Below the pieces are notes generated by a model. The model was not told the origin of the DNA. It was given only the letters and a program-made list of their open reading frames with translations, and did no database searches. Positions 10,709 through 22,478 of a stretch of DNA of 64,000 bases are shown piece after piece. This stretch comes from Neostapfia colusana (taxonomy: Eukaryota > Streptophyta > Magnoliopsida > Poales > Poaceae). The position numbers were made by a program, and so were the translations under genes. Within the stretch, counting starts at the first letter, position 1. The number at the start of each line of letters is the position of its first letter. The DNA is taken from NCBI GenBank assembly GCA_030760725.1, contig JASWHV010000001.1, positions 78,761,683 through 78,825,682 on the forward strand. Direction: 5' to 3'.

Positions 10709-11425
10709 CATTTGCACCCACAAGTTGATCGAACAGGATATCAATGCGGGGCAGTGGATATTTGTTCTTGATGGTGACGGCGTTGAGCAGTCAGTAGTCC
10801 ACACAAAACGTCAAGGTTTCATCTTTCTTCTTTACGAACAGCGCCGAGCATCCCCATGGTGAAGAACTTGGTCGAATGAAACCTTTACTCAACAAGTCAT
10901 TGAGCTATTCCATCAATTCAGCCAGCTCATTCGCACCCATTTTATACGGTCTCTGCTATATTGGTGTGGTCCTGGGTGCAAGTTCAATCTTGAACTCAAC
11001 ATCCCGTTCAGGTGGCATGCCCGGAAGATCATCCGGGAACACATCAGGGTATTCTCGGACTACGGGGATGTCATCCAACTTGGGAGCTTCAGTATGATAG
11101 GCTTCTGAAACTTTCGGTACAGGGCTGTCTAATACGAGTGAATGCAGACGGTGGAGTGGGGAGTTGAGGTGAACCGTCTGTGATAAAGTTTCCAGGACAG
11201 CGCCATGGTAGCTCAGCCATGACATTCCTAAGATTGCATCAATCTTCTGTCCCTCAAGGATAATCATAGTAGTGGGATATATTCTCCCACCCAAGCACAG
11301 TGGTGCTTTTGGAATCATCATATTTGCTGAAATCTCCCCTCCTGGTGAGAAATCATATATGAGCACTCGGTTGGAAAGATTTGCATTTGATGCTTAGCCA
11401 CATATGATGCACTTAGGAAGTTGTG
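10709..11425 (-). pseudogene. pol: protease-RT junction of element D
   Basis: The minus strand carries the tail of the protease (SPGGEISANM, then LCLGGRIYPTT and ILEGQKIDAILGMSWL), a linker ending DDLPGMPPERDVEFKIELAP, and after disruptions the RT words NAVTIKNKYP and PRIDILFDQLVGA. It ends at the junction with the Tat-type relic at 10709. The RT catalytic domain is missing, so no polymerase can be made. The linker and protease match elements A and B residue for residue over long stretches. Confidence 0.85.
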
Positions 11426-13388
11426 GGTTGCACCAGAATCAAATAATATGATGATTGTTTGATCGTTGAGAGTGAACATACCCGCCAGCACGTTTTCTCC
11501 CTCCGGGGCGTCCTCATTGTCGAGGTTGCGCACGCCCCCGGTTCGCTGACCAAACTTCTTGACCGGAGGTCGGCCTCGAGCACCACCCTGATATTGGGCT
11601 TGCCCGCTGCTCTGCTGCCCCTGGGGACAGTCCATCGAGAAATGACCCACCTGGCTACACGTGTAGCAGGTGTAGCGAGGCGGTCCTCCGCTGATCGGCG
11701 GATGGAATCCCATGGAGCGTTGTGGCGGTGGAAACGCCCGGGGGTACCATCTGCTGCTGCTGTTGCGGTCGCGGTGGTGGCATCGGCGGTCGGAACGGAG
11801 GTGGCTGGAAAGAATGACCCCCGAACTGCTGAGGTCGCGCCGGTGGATGCCACTGTTGACCGGATGGTGTCCGATACACCATGCAATATTTTTGAGAAGC
11901 TCCACCCCCGCTGCTGGGTACGCTTTCGCTGCTCAGCCGCCAATTCCCACTGAGCATCCTCTGGCATTATCGTGGCGTTTACGAGGTCATTGAAAGTGCC
12001 GCGATTGCATTGTACGAGATGAGTCTTCATCTCAGGATTTAACCCCTGATAGAACTGCTCAAACTTCTTCTCCTCGGTGGAGACATAATCCGACTCATAC
12101 TGCGCCAGATGGCCGCCCTGCTTCAGCTCCAAGAACTCTTGGAACTTCCTCTTCATTATCCCGGGACGGATATGGTAGGCGCAGAACGCCTCCCGGAATT
12201 CTTCCCACTCCACGGCGTGGCCAGTGGGAAGTGAGGCGACATAGTTCGCCCACCACGCACCAGCGGCACCGTGAAGCTGCTGCGCTGTTATTGGGCCTGT
12301 CCACTGATTTGCTGCCCCTGTGGTCAGTCCTTGGAGAAATGGCCGGCCTGGACACACGTGAAGCATGTGTAGTGAGGCGGTCCTCCGCCGACCGGTGGAT
12401 GGAATCCCGGGACGCGTTTTTGCTTTGGAAACGCCCGGGGTACCATCTGCTGCTATTGCTGCTGTTGCGGTCGCGTTGGTGGCATCGGCGGTCGAAATGG
12501 GGATGGCTGATAAGAATGACCCCCAAACTGTTGTGGTCGTGCCGGTGGATGCCACTGTTGACCGGATGGTGTCTGATACACCGTTCGGTATTTTTGGAGA
12601 TCTCCACCCCCACTGCTCAGTGGAGTGCTTCGTTTCCTCTGCTCAGCAGCGAACTCTCGCTCAGCATCCTCTTGAAGAATCACGGCATTTACGAGGTCGT
12701 TGAAGGTGCCGTGATTGCGTTGCGCGAGATGCGTCCTCATCTCACGATTCAGACCCTGATAGAATTGTCTCGCGCTTTCTCTCCTCGGTGGAGATGTAGT
12801 CTGACGCGTACTGCACCAGATGGTTTAAGATGCTGGAGTAGTCATGGGCACTCCTCCCGCCTTGTTTCAGTTCCAAGAACCCTGATAAGCGCGGAACGCC
12901 TCCCGGAACTCTTGCCATTCAACGGCGTGGCCAGCAGGCAGCGAGGAAAGATGATTTGCCCACCACGCACCAGAGGCACCGTGAAGTTGCTGCGCCGCAA
13001 AGAGAGTCTTCTGCTGCTCCGTGCGTTGGAGCAGCCCGAACTTTAACTCGATAGTCCGCAGCCAGTTGTCGGCCTCCAGAGGTTCCGCCGCTTCTGTGAA
13101 CACTGGAGGATGCATACTCATGAAATCTGAGTACATATTTATGTGGGTCCCATGAGGCCCCCTTTCTTGACGCGTCCCTGCCTGAGACGTATTCTGGACA
13201 ATCGTGCGGAGCAGGTCAGTCTGCTCCTAACGAGAGCCAACCAGCGCCGAGATCACATCCGCTAGCGTAAGCGGAGGCGGAGGCGGTGGTTGTTGCTGCG
13301 GGGTGTTGTCGTAGGCAGGTGACTATGAGTTATCACCCCCTTTCTGACTCGAACCTCCGACCTCGTGTGTGGCCCGGGTACGAACCAT
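11426..13388 (-). pseudogene. gag: gag of element D with an internal tandem duplication
   Basis: The gene starts at the ATG at 13388-13386 (MVRTRATHEVGG). Reading down, the capsid core (13137-12870), the glutamine-proline-rich spacer and a zinc knuckle (about 12365-12324) come first. The capsid core then reappears (from about 12290), again followed by spacer and zinc knuckle (about 11668-11627) and the protease box LFDSGATHNFLS. The repeat period is about 700-710 bp. The first zinc knuckle has lost its last cysteine to a stop (CFTC....HFSKD, then TGA). The second is complete (CYTCSQVGHFSMDC). Several frame changes are present, so it is not translatable. Confidence 0.8.
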
Positions 13389-14920
13389 CCTGCAACCATG
13401 ACGACACTCAAATCAGCCCCACAACATACTCCATGCAGTCCATAAAATAGTAGTAAAGCATAATAACAGTAAAAATGTGATACATCTCGTACATGGATAA
13501 TATAATAACTTTGCACAAGCTACACCATTACCAGACCAAATACATAATAGTGAAATCCAAATTGATGGACTTCCCCTTTGGATGTTCATCTCAAGTAGAT
13601 TTGTTCTACGAGACGTTAATATCACTTTGTCATCACGTATACTCCCCTTTTATCTCCAATACGACACAAACATGGTATCTAGTAAAAAAGAACTTGAGTA
13701 GGTAATATACTAAAATCCTTCACTAGTTGAAGATAACAACTCACGAGTATGTGCTACCCCATTGGGTGTAATAAAACCCCAACAGGTACAACAATCCCTC
13801 AAATGGGTTCAACTGTTCATCCCTCTGCCCAGAATGACCAGTTTCTACTTATCCCAGATTTTGAACTGGTACTTGGCATTTTCATAACTCAAGTTGAATA
13901 CCAAAGTTAAAGTTAACTTCAGTATATTTCCAACTAGTATTTATTTGCCCCCAGATCAGCCCTGGGTAAAAAGTTATGATAATTCAAAGTGGACAGAGTT
14001 CCTGGATGAATTTCAACAGCACCTCCTTTGAAAATTGCTATTTTCAACTCCAAATTCCAATGAATTTTGTACAGCAGCTGTAAAAACTTCGAATTACAAA
14101 GATGTAAAACCTCTCCTAACCTTTCAAAAATGTATCCTATGACTATTTTATATTTTCTACAGAAGATTATGATTGAAAAAAAGAACAGTCCAGAGAGAGT
14201 GTTGAGTCTGTCCTGGTTCTTGACAGTTTACACTCATCTGCAATTTCAATCAGTTTGATATGTGATTCTGTTCTAGGAGTCTACAACAAATATGTAGGGC
14301 ACTTAAAAACCTTTCCAGAACAATATCGCACACCTCCATTGGCTAAACAATTGGTGAGTTATGCTCTGTTAAAGTCCAGCAAACTTTCTGCCGAAACAGA
14401 GCACTCTGTTTTTCAAGTTCCTTGGGCTGAACTACTCACTTTTTGAGTTTCTCATCAAAATCCAGGGTCCTAAGAACTAAGACTGGTTATATTAGTTCCT
14501 TTTCAAATTTATTTTAATGTAATAACGATTCCTATATGTTGGTACTATGTTCCTCACAAAATAGAAAACCCTAACAGGACTATACTTGCATATACGACTC
14601 AATCGTGGCACTAAAAACGGCCTCTCATGAGCGGAACATATTCACTTTCCGTCCGTTGCCGAATGGAACATCTCATGCTATGTTCCTTGCATGAGGGAGC
14701 TAACTAAAATTGACCGCTTTTGGTGGCGTACCTTACCTCTTACCTGAGCGTAGGCGCGTCGTTATATAATTCAAATACATAATTATAACAAGTAAGTTAG
14801 TCATGCCACTTTAAGTAACTATAGTACTATAGTCCTTATTCAGGCATACTATCGATTCCTCACCGTAATCCTAACTTTTCCCGTAATACTGTCCTTATTT
14901 AGTGTGCTATCCCCTAAGCA
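13389..14920 (-). other. untranslated leader of element D
   Basis: About 1.5 kb of AT-rich sequence related to the leader of element G (shared words around the GAATGACCAGTTTCTAC segment), but shorter by a block present at 2050-2500 in G. I see no open frame worth calling. The last bases before the gag ATG are GGTTGCAGG, again a possible 3' splice site. Confidence 0.7.
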
Positions 14921-14932
14921 GCTCTGATGCCA
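14921..14932 (-). promoter_or_regulatory. primer-binding site of element D, one mismatch
   Basis: The plus strand reads GCTCTGATGCCA, one base different from the GCTCTGATACCA of element G. It lies three bases from the LTR edge at 14936, so it is the initiator-methionine primer site after a point mutation. Confidence 0.85.
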
Positions 14933-15198
14933 GGCTGTAACGGACCGAAATCCATACGATCCAGGATCACAAAGGGTGGTGCCGCACGATGCAACACATG
15001 ACAGCACACACGATAAGGAAAACATAGTATTACATTCAAACTTACTGAATTTGTACAAAAGTAGTACAAATCTTAAGTTTACATCTACTTTACAAAGTTT
15101 ATTGCAGCGGAAATTATTTATACAACTCACGCCTAACCCTAACTAGCAAAAGTCGGTTGTCCAGCCCTACGCACAACCCACACTTGCTACACCCAGCT

Positions 15199-15296
15199 TC
15201 AAGGCGGCGTGCACGGCTCCCACACAGCCGTAGTTCCAGACGGAGGATAACCTTCGCCGGTGAACCCATACTCCGAGTCAGCATGGTACTCCTCAC
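15199..15296 (-). other. conserved LTR reading-frame block b with stop (element D)
   Basis: 98 bp on the minus strand after CTTTGCAG. The first two bases complete a glycine codon. The frame runs 31 codons to TGA and contains GEGYPPSGTTAVWEPCTP. Length and frame equal those of the element G copy, although the DNA differs at many positions. Confidence 0.55.
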
Positions 15297-16297
15297 CTGC
15301 AAAGACTCATAGCAGCAACCGTGAGCACGATGGCTCAGCAAGTCTTAACCGACTCTCCTACACATGAAACTATACATGCATGTCATACTAAAAGTAGGAT
15401 GGAAGGTTGCATCAAAGGACACTCCTACAAGCTCATCCTTACTTCATCTTTTAGCCACAAGTTCAAGGTTAATAAATCTGAAATTTAGTGAGCAATATTT
15501 GGTGGCACACATGTTGCAATACAATTTATTGATAACAGCAGTAATGCATCACAATCATTCCATATATTTACTACGTCACGGCACAGTGAACAAGCGGTAC
15601 TCATAACCGTGAGGGACGGCGAATCAATTCGATATAAACCTGCAGGGATACCCGAATAGCACGTCACGTACGCCCATCCCCGGTGCTGCAATGGCACGCT
15701 CAAACAGCCCAAGCGTCGAACCGGCCGCACCCAAACGAGCAGAAGGTTCCCTACACGGAGCATCTCTCTATGACCGTTAGCGGATTTCCACCTTGATGCC
15801 CATAACCTACACCTATAAATTGGTGCGTTATGCCTCGACGCCCGGAGGTATAGGTTACATCAGTTTATCGGACCCCATATATCCGATATGCCTTTGGTAC
15901 ATTGAAACTTGTTCAGCAGGGCCGCACACGGATCGGTCCTCCATCAACACAAGCAGGGCTACACACGCAAGACTTCCTCTTGCTGTGTCCTACGCCCCCT
16001 GCCTAGTCTCATTTTTCTTACTAAAGTTATCTCACATCTCGAACCAATCCCGTATGTGGCGAATCCTATACTCACGAGTAGATTCCAACTACTCGACTTG
16101 TACTGTAGTCTATAAGACATTAAGCAAGGCATATGCTACGCGAAGACTTAGACACTACCCTCACTATCTTTAGGATAATCTGGTTATGCATTTAGAGTTT
16201 CAATCATCCTACACCTAATGCACATACATACCTCAAGCTAAGTGAATATAAAGAAAAAAAACCTGATAAAAACTGTTAGATGCAAACTGGGGCTTGC

Positions 16298-16378
16298 CTT
16301 GTTGCTGCTTGTCAGTAGTTAGGGTTTCCTCCAGAGGTATAAAGTCCAAGATCTCTGGGGCTTCCTCGCCTTCAGTGA
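16298..16378 (-). other. conserved LTR reading-frame block a (element D)
   Basis: 81 bp on the minus strand, after ...CGTGTAG and before GCAAGCC. It is open in the shared phase, with EGEEAPEILDF near its start and KQQQ at its end. It is acidic, like the other copies. The gap to block b is about 1.0 kb. Confidence 0.55.
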
Positions 16379-18388
16379 CTACACGTAATCAAATTAACGA
16401 TATGTGCCAATTTTAATGCAAATGTGTTGAATTGACAAATATAAAGACCCTAACTCTAGATAGACCTCCCCTATGATTCTGAAATTTTTACTGTCGCTTG
16501 ATGTAACCTAACCAGAGACTTGACCAACTTTCATTTGAAAAAAGCTCATTTGCGCCATGCACAAATAAATGTCTTAATGGCCATTACTCGAGTTTCTAAG
16601 GATTTCCAGGGATTTTCATGTATCAAACCATTACTTTCTGGAAACTAGAGTTTGAGACGGTTCTAATGGAGTTGGTTTCATGTAATTTGGAGAATCCTAG
16701 AGAAAGTTATGAACTAATCAAATTTGAGAAAATTTCTCAAAAATGTTTCTGTACATTTTTGTATTTTCTCAGAGAAGTTCACTTAATCACAGCATTAGGA
16801 AGACTTAATGAACTCGGATGGATCTGAAACTTTTCATGTGACCCAAGGATATTAAAATGAACGTCATAGCCGAATTTCAGAATTTTTCAGAAAGGAAATC
16901 TCCAGTTAAAATTCCCAACAGTTTAAATTTTGGAGAATTAATTCTGGAAGAATAATGGGTTTCATGGACTGAAACTTGTTTTGCTGGAAAGTACTCAGAC
17001 AGATGAATCCAACAAAAATTTGTTCACTAAATTTGGGGGCTTCTACACTAAGTTATGGCCATTTGAAGTTTGAACTAAAAACTGATAACATTGGAAATGT
17101 TTAAAACCCTGACACCGGGCCTCACCCCCTCAGCCGTCTTCCACCTCGCGCCAGATCGCTCGGGCGGCGGTGTGCACCGTCTAGGTCCACTGGAACAGCG
17201 TTCCCGGACGTCTCCAGGGCTGATACTCACCGCCCCTAGGTTTTAGACGTCGGGAAACTCGTTGGTGGGGGCAGCTAGGGCTCTCGGCGGCCGGAACCTA
17301 GTCAGCGACGGCGACAGCGGCGGATTGAACTCCGGCGAGGTCGCCCGAGCTCTACAAATTCTTATTTTGGAAATGGTTTCCTCCTACAGCTCCATGGCGA
17401 CATGCTAAACACGAATATGGAGCCAGCTTGCCGTGAAAATGCTCAGATGTATGAGCTCACCGTCGACCTAGGTCAAAAATCGACGGCAACCTGAAAAACC
17501 CGAAGAGTGTTTCCCACAAAATGGCTCAGAACAGCGGGGCACCGGGGAGCAGAGAGGGTGGCCGGTGGTGGCAAAACGCGGGAGAAGAACAGCGCACGTG
17601 GGTTCTCAGCTCGGGTCCGAAGCAATGAGAACAGAGGAGTTGCTCGGTGTGCTGGCTCTTGAGGCGATGTTTTCACCGTGAGGTGGAGGGTTGGGTCGAG
17701 CGCCGGCCGAACGTGGCCGAGCTGCGGTCACCTGCGAGAAAACGGGCTGGGTGAGTCGGTTCAGTGAAGTTACTGTCTCTAACCTGTGGGCCCCTCTCCC
17801 CTCCCACTTCTTTTTAATTTTTCCACTGATTTTCTCTCATCTACTTACAATTGAATGGTATACTTCACCACCAAGTCATGAGAAAAATTTGAATTCCTCA
17901 TATTGGAGTTAGTTTGACTAAATTTGATTCACAATTGAATTTGAATTTCAAATTCAGTTTTGAATTAATTCAAATATAGCTCCTGACAAGATCAACTCCA
18001 ATGGAGATAAAATTGGTGGAGTGACTCAGAAAAATGTTCTGAGTATGAATATGAATCCACCTTTTGAATTCAAGTGATGAAAGTAGCTCAAATTTGAATT
18101 TGCATTCAAACTAGCTCTTTTTATAATTATATCCAAAAGTGCCTCAAAAAGGTTTGGATTTGCATGAAACTTGGCATGAGCATTCTTAAGAATGTTTAGG
18201 ACCTAATTGTGAGCTCAGCCCCTCATGTTTTCATGTGGGAAATCCTACTTTTAGATTTGTGAGTTTTTCCTTTAATCATCCTATTAATGGTGGTTACTTG
18301 CTTTTTAAATGTGTTCATGAGATTTTTCCAACATGAGCGGTGGTGTGGGTGATGAACACTCTAGCAAGTGAAATCTTGGGCCTTTACA

Positions 18389-18535
18389 CACCCCACCAAA
18401 ATAAATGCATAAATGAGAAGCTAGTCAATATCCTGTATTTTACTCTCATATGTGAATACTTTATGAAATCCAAACTATTTATTCATTCATGTATAATCTT
18501 AGTTGGTTGTCATCAATCACCAAAAAGGGGGAGAT
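18389..18535 (+). other. 3' interior remnant and polypurine tract of copia H
   Basis: 147 bp between element D and the 3' LTR. It ends in GTTGTCATCAATCACC followed by AAAAAGGGGGAGAT (18522-18535), the polypurine tract that primes plus-strand synthesis in SIRE-type copia elements. No coding sequence remains. Confidence 0.8.
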
Positions 18536-20052
18536 TGTAAGTGCATCTAGGAACCCCCTTGTGGGTTTTGGATGATTGATGACAAACAAGTAAAGTTCTA
18601 GTAATATTATTTGAGTTGAGGGGAGGTATCAATGCAAAAAGTAGGAAAACACAAAAATGGGAAAAGGAGATTTTTGATGGAAAAGACTCAATTGAAGGAG
18701 GGTACTTAGTCTAATTATTTACGTATAGAGTGTGTGTGAGATACACCCTGCAAGAGCTCAATTTTCATGCAGGGAGGATGAGTGAAAAGCAAACTACGGC
18801 ACCAAGTCCTAACCACGGACTAGTCTGGACTACCACAGACTAGTCTGGCCACCACAGACATCCAATATTCCACGGAGAAGCACTCTCTTCATGACATCGG
18901 ACTAGTCCGACGTCATACTGGACTAGTCTGCTTTTCACATACTAGTCCATTTTTCTCTAGACAAGCACTCTCTATATGACATCGAACTAGTCCAATGTCA
19001 TACTGGACTAGTCCACTGTTCGCAGACTAGTCCGTTTTTCCATAGATAGGCCATCTCTGTATGACATCGGATTTGTCCGATGCCATACGAACTAGTCGAT
19101 CCGTTTTACTTCACTATTCTACATCGGACTAGTCTGATCCCTGTGTGGACTAGTCCATGATTTTAGGGGTTTAGCTCATTCTAAACTTCAAAGGCAGCGG
19201 GGCATAAATTGGAACAAAACACTTTTCACCACACCGGACTAGTCCAGACATCTGTGATCCCAACGGCAACATATCGGGACTTATATAAAAAGGAGATCCC
19301 CGACTCTATTCGCACCTATCTTGAATCCTAGCGCCACCACTGCCTCCAATAGCTAAAAAACACTCCTATCCACACAATCTAAAGCCCTAAGAGCGAATTC
19401 TTGGGGATTTGGGGATTGGGAAAGGGAGAGTGATGTTCTTCTCACGATTGAGCTCTTGGTTTGATCTCTCACACACTCTTGCTCTTATTTGTGTAATCCT
19501 TCATGTGAGTTGATCTCAGTTTTGTTTGTAATCTTGTGGGATCTCTCGACCTATGAGAATGCCTAAAAAACATTGTAGTTACTCGTTCTGATAGTGAAGA
19601 ACCAAGTCGGCCTTCGTTGTGACTTGGCGATATAAGAGTTGAAGAAGACCCGACCCTTTGTGGGCTCTTCAACAAGGACGTAGGTCCCTTTCGTGGGATT
19701 AAACCTTGGGATAAATCTTTGTTCGTATCTTTTTTATTTTAAGTTAATCATCACACTTGCAAGCTAGGGCATCACCTCGTTCATAGTTGCAATCATTGTT
19801 ATTCTTGTGATCTATTTATTAAGTTGTGTTCCTACATACGTGCTTAAGTTACTAGCATAGTTTACTATCTTCCGCTGAAACAAAAAAAAAGAAGAAAAAA
19901 GATCAAAAATATTTATCTTTGCCAATTTTCTGACTAACCTCGGACTGGTACACACTCATACCATACTAGTCCGGTCTCTTGAACTTGACACGTTTAAATT
20001 AATTGTTTCAGAAATTCAAGAAGCCTATTCAACCCCTTCTAGGCTACACTCA
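18536..20052 (+). repeat. 3' LTR of copia element H (1.5 kb)
   Basis: The LTR runs from TGTAAGTGCATC to CTACACTCA and is followed by the target duplication CTTCA. A TATA box (TATATAAA) lies at 19282-19289. The part upstream of it is studded with the palindromic word ACTAGT, mostly as GGACTAGTCC or GGACTAGTCT. The LTR end has the pyrimidine-rich TTCAACCCCTTCTAGGC stretch usual in this group. Confidence 0.85.
18815..19250 (+). repeat. array of ACTAGT palindromes in the H LTR
   Basis: At least a dozen irregularly spaced copies of ACTAGTC(C/T), many as the full 10-bp palindrome GGACTAGTCC, lie upstream of the TATA box. One further copy is near 19960. They sit within loosely repeated segments that also share ATGACATCGG and GCACTCTC. 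Confidence 0.8.
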
Positions 20053-20313
20053 CTTCATCACTTTCTGTATGTATTAGTTATCCGGATGCTGCACACTATC
20101 GCGGTCTTGCTAGAGCTCTGTAGTATCTCACTTACACTCGTCCTGACATTGTGTATGGTGTGCAGCAGATCTCTATATGTATGATACACGTGAGTCTCAT
20201 CTCGCATTGATAAAATGCATTCTTTGATGCATCCAGAAACTTTGGATTGTGGTTTTCAGTTAAAACACTCGTTTGTTAGTGATATAGTGGCATATGTATC
20301 ACCTCCTGACAAA
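20053..20313 (+). pseudogene. Ty1/copia RT-RNase H fragment, right part (element I)
   Basis: After the target duplication CTTCA, the frame resumes with the residues that should follow LH in the copia RT (HFL). After a deletion it continues with YRGLARAL, a stop, YLTYTRPDIVYGVQQ, then TLDCGFQLKHSFVSDIVAY at the start of the RNase H domain. Two stops and frame changes show it is dead. Together with 7643-7851 it is the target gene of element H. Confidence 0.8.
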
Positions 20314-20423
20314 AATAATCAATCAATTCTCCCACATATTCTTCTATCAGGTAGCATCCCACCTAGGCCAAATACTTAGCCATCATGTTCTCTTGTTTAT
20401 GTTTGCCTTACCCACTTCCCAAG

Positions 20424-20522
<99 letters not shown>

Positions 20523-20934
20523 TCCAAGACTTAATGCACGCCATATTTTGATTTGTTGATTCGTGCCCATATCCACCTCGTTCTTCGGTAGTTAATTTGT
20601 GATCTGTGATGTTGTGCTTTTGAGAATTAATATGCCAATATGCCATTGCAAAGCAAATTTAGTTTATCTTTTTGAGAGCAAGACTCAAAGTTGCTTCTCA
20701 TGTGGTGGCGGCCAGTCCATTCGCAGGAACTTTTGTTTCTATCCCGTTGGGAGCAGAGAGCCAGAAACAATGTGACGGTAGCATGTGCGGTGATGTGTGA
20801 TTTGTAACATTGTTGACAAAAAAACATTTATTGGAAGGACATGTTGTGCAATTCCTGTAAATACTGTACATATGATTGAGTTCGATGAGTACACTTATCC
20901 GAGGTCTAGGTTCCACGTCGTGGTTGTCAATTTG
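20314..20934 (+). other. unassigned spacer with CA microsatellite
   Basis: Apart from the microsatellite I recognise nothing in this stretch. It may be the tail of the copia element or unrelated. Short open frames (for example 20797-20982) have no features of a protein. Confidence 0.5.
20425..20520 (+). repeat. (CA)48 microsatellite
   Basis: An uninterrupted run of 48 CA dinucleotides. It produces apparent frames of alternating Thr-His or Cys-Val on the two strands that should be ignored. It is likely to be length-polymorphic. Confidence 0.98.
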
Positions 20935-21712
20935 TGTAACATCCAAATTTTCAAAATTTTCAAAGAAACAAAGTTCATATAGAGTTTGCATCATGTATGT
21001 GTCATGCAATGGAAAATTTAAAATTTGAAATCACTCTAGAAGAGCACAGCTCTATCTTAAAAAAATTGGATTTGAAATTGAGAAAACATAAAATAAAAAA
21101 GAAAAAAAAGGAAATTTAAATCATATGAGCCGAAAAGCCCCATACTGCGGCCCAGCCAACCCACCACTTCTCCCATTTTCTCCCACTACCACGCCGGACC
21201 CACCTGTCAGCTTCATCTCTCCCAAGCGCCGCCCACTCGTCCCGCACCGAGCCACATGCGCCCATATCCCTCCGAGCACCCCGCGCCCAACCGCGCCCAT
21301 TTCGTGCACTGCCAACCGCCCCACCTCTCCCCCCACAGCACATTCTCCTTATTTGAACCTCCTTCGAACTCTAATTTCGCTCCCTTGATCACGCCCACGT
21401 CTTAACCAGTAAGTCGCCGCCGTCCCCTGAAATTCACCACATCCATCACCGTTCTCTCAAGGTTAACGCGTCATATTGCCTCGCAGGACACTCAACAACC
21501 CCCTGGTGTTGACCCCGCGACAAATCCATGCTAAAGAACCCGACGCCACCGAGCACCGGTGAGAGCTCGCCACCCCTCACCATCGCCTCATTGACTCCCC
21601 TCTTTCCTTCCCTCTCTAAATATCTCGTCGGTTTTGGTACGCTGTAGGAAAGCTCACGAGCAAGTAAACGTCAGATTTAACTCGCTCTAGCTCTTCTGAG
21701 ACCACTGCAGTC
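20935..21712 (+). repeat. start of a long host LTR (E), left of element B
   Basis: TGTAACATCC at 20935 resembles the LTR starts of long grass Ty3/gypsy LTRs, followed by an AT-rich stretch and then a GC-rich island (21120-21600) as in the other long LTRs here. Element B is inserted at 21712/21713. The sequence resumes at 54712. I did not find E's end or a second copy, so the call is tentative. Confidence 0.5.
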
Positions 21713-22468
21713 TGTAAGGGTCTAAGTTTTTGCACACATCCAAAGTGTTCATCACACCACAAACACCTCATTTGAGGAAAACTTATGAACACCTTTGAAG
21801 AGCAAGTAAACACCATCAACATGGTCATTAGAGAATAAACTCACAAAATGCAAAAGTGGCATTTCCCACATGCATCTTAATAGGGGCTGAGCATATGAAA
21901 AACTCATACACTTTGCTATGAATGCTCATCCCAAATTTCACCCAAATCTAAAACCTTTTTGAGGTATTATTGGGTATAACTTAAAAAAAGGCTAGTTTGA
22001 ACTCAAATTCAAATTCAAACTCCTTTCATACCATGAATTCAAAAGTGGGATGCATATTCAGACTCAGCACATTTTTGTGAGCTCACACACCATATTTCAC
22101 TCCATTTGGAGTTGATATTGACATGAGCCAAGTTTAGCAAATTCAAATTCAATTAAGATTTCAAACTGCATATGTGCTGAAAATATATTCAAATAATTCA
22201 CAATTTGAATTCTATCAAGTTCAAAAGGGCATTTGGTACATAATCCAAATTCTAAAGGGTATTAGTGGGACTACTGTTTGGAGCAGTGGGAGGAAGTTAA
22301 TTTCAGAGGTTAAAATGGAAGTGGGTCCCACTTGTCAGCCACACAAGCCAGTGAACCGACTAAGGCACCTAGGACTCGGGTCTTGCGCGCGCTCACGCAG
22401 GCGCCACGGTGTTGCACGCTGCTGCCATCTCCTGATCGCCGATCACAGCTGCAAACCGACGTCCTCAG

Positions 22469-22478
22469 CTATTTATCC
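22469..22478 (+). promoter_or_regulatory. candidate core promoter of element B
   Basis: CTATTTATCC, shared with B's other LTR (36931-36940) and, on the other strand, LTR K (7279-7289), always at the start of the GC-rich island. A TATA-like role is plausible but unproven. Confidence 0.4.

Larger units (their letters stand above)
10709..18388 (-). mobile_element. Tekay-like Ty3/gypsy element D, 3'-truncated
   Basis: The element reads right to left: LTR 18388-14936, primer site 14932-14921, leader, gag from 13388, protease, and pol up to the first motifs of reverse transcriptase. It stops at about 10709 inside the RT, in the QLVGA segment. The rest of pol and the other LTR are deleted together with the 3' part of the Tat-type neighbour. 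The right end abuts the 3' interior of copia H. Confidence 0.85.
14936..18388 (-). repeat. 5' LTR of element D (3.5 kb)
   Basis: The LTR runs from TGTAACGG to CCTTTACA on the plus strand. It shares the architecture of the LTR of G: AT-rich start (18388-17800), GC-rich island (about 17780-17110), intron-like part with blocks a and b. Its right end is supported by the LTR start TGTAAAGG on the minus strand, shared with element A, and by the copia H interior immediately beyond. Confidence 0.85.
7852..20052 (+). mobile_element. SIRE-like Ty1/copia element H (mostly replaced by nested insertions)
   Basis: Element H is bounded by the 5-bp target duplication CTTCA at 7847-7851 and 20053-20057. Only 106 bp of its 5' LTR (7852-7957), 147 bp of its 3' interior (18389-18535) and its complete 3' LTR (18536-20052) are left. 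The remainder is occupied by a Tat-type relic and element D. The 3' LTR start, with the GTGCATCTAGG word and a preceding AAAAAGGGGGAGATT tract, is of the SIRE/Maximus type. The 5' LTR has lost four bases at its start relative to the 3' LTR (TGTGCATC against TGTAAGTGCATC). Confidence 0.85.

Noticed and set aside
20294..20646. Open frames with poly Thr-His and poly Cys-Val
   Set aside because: They are translations of the CA microsatellite.
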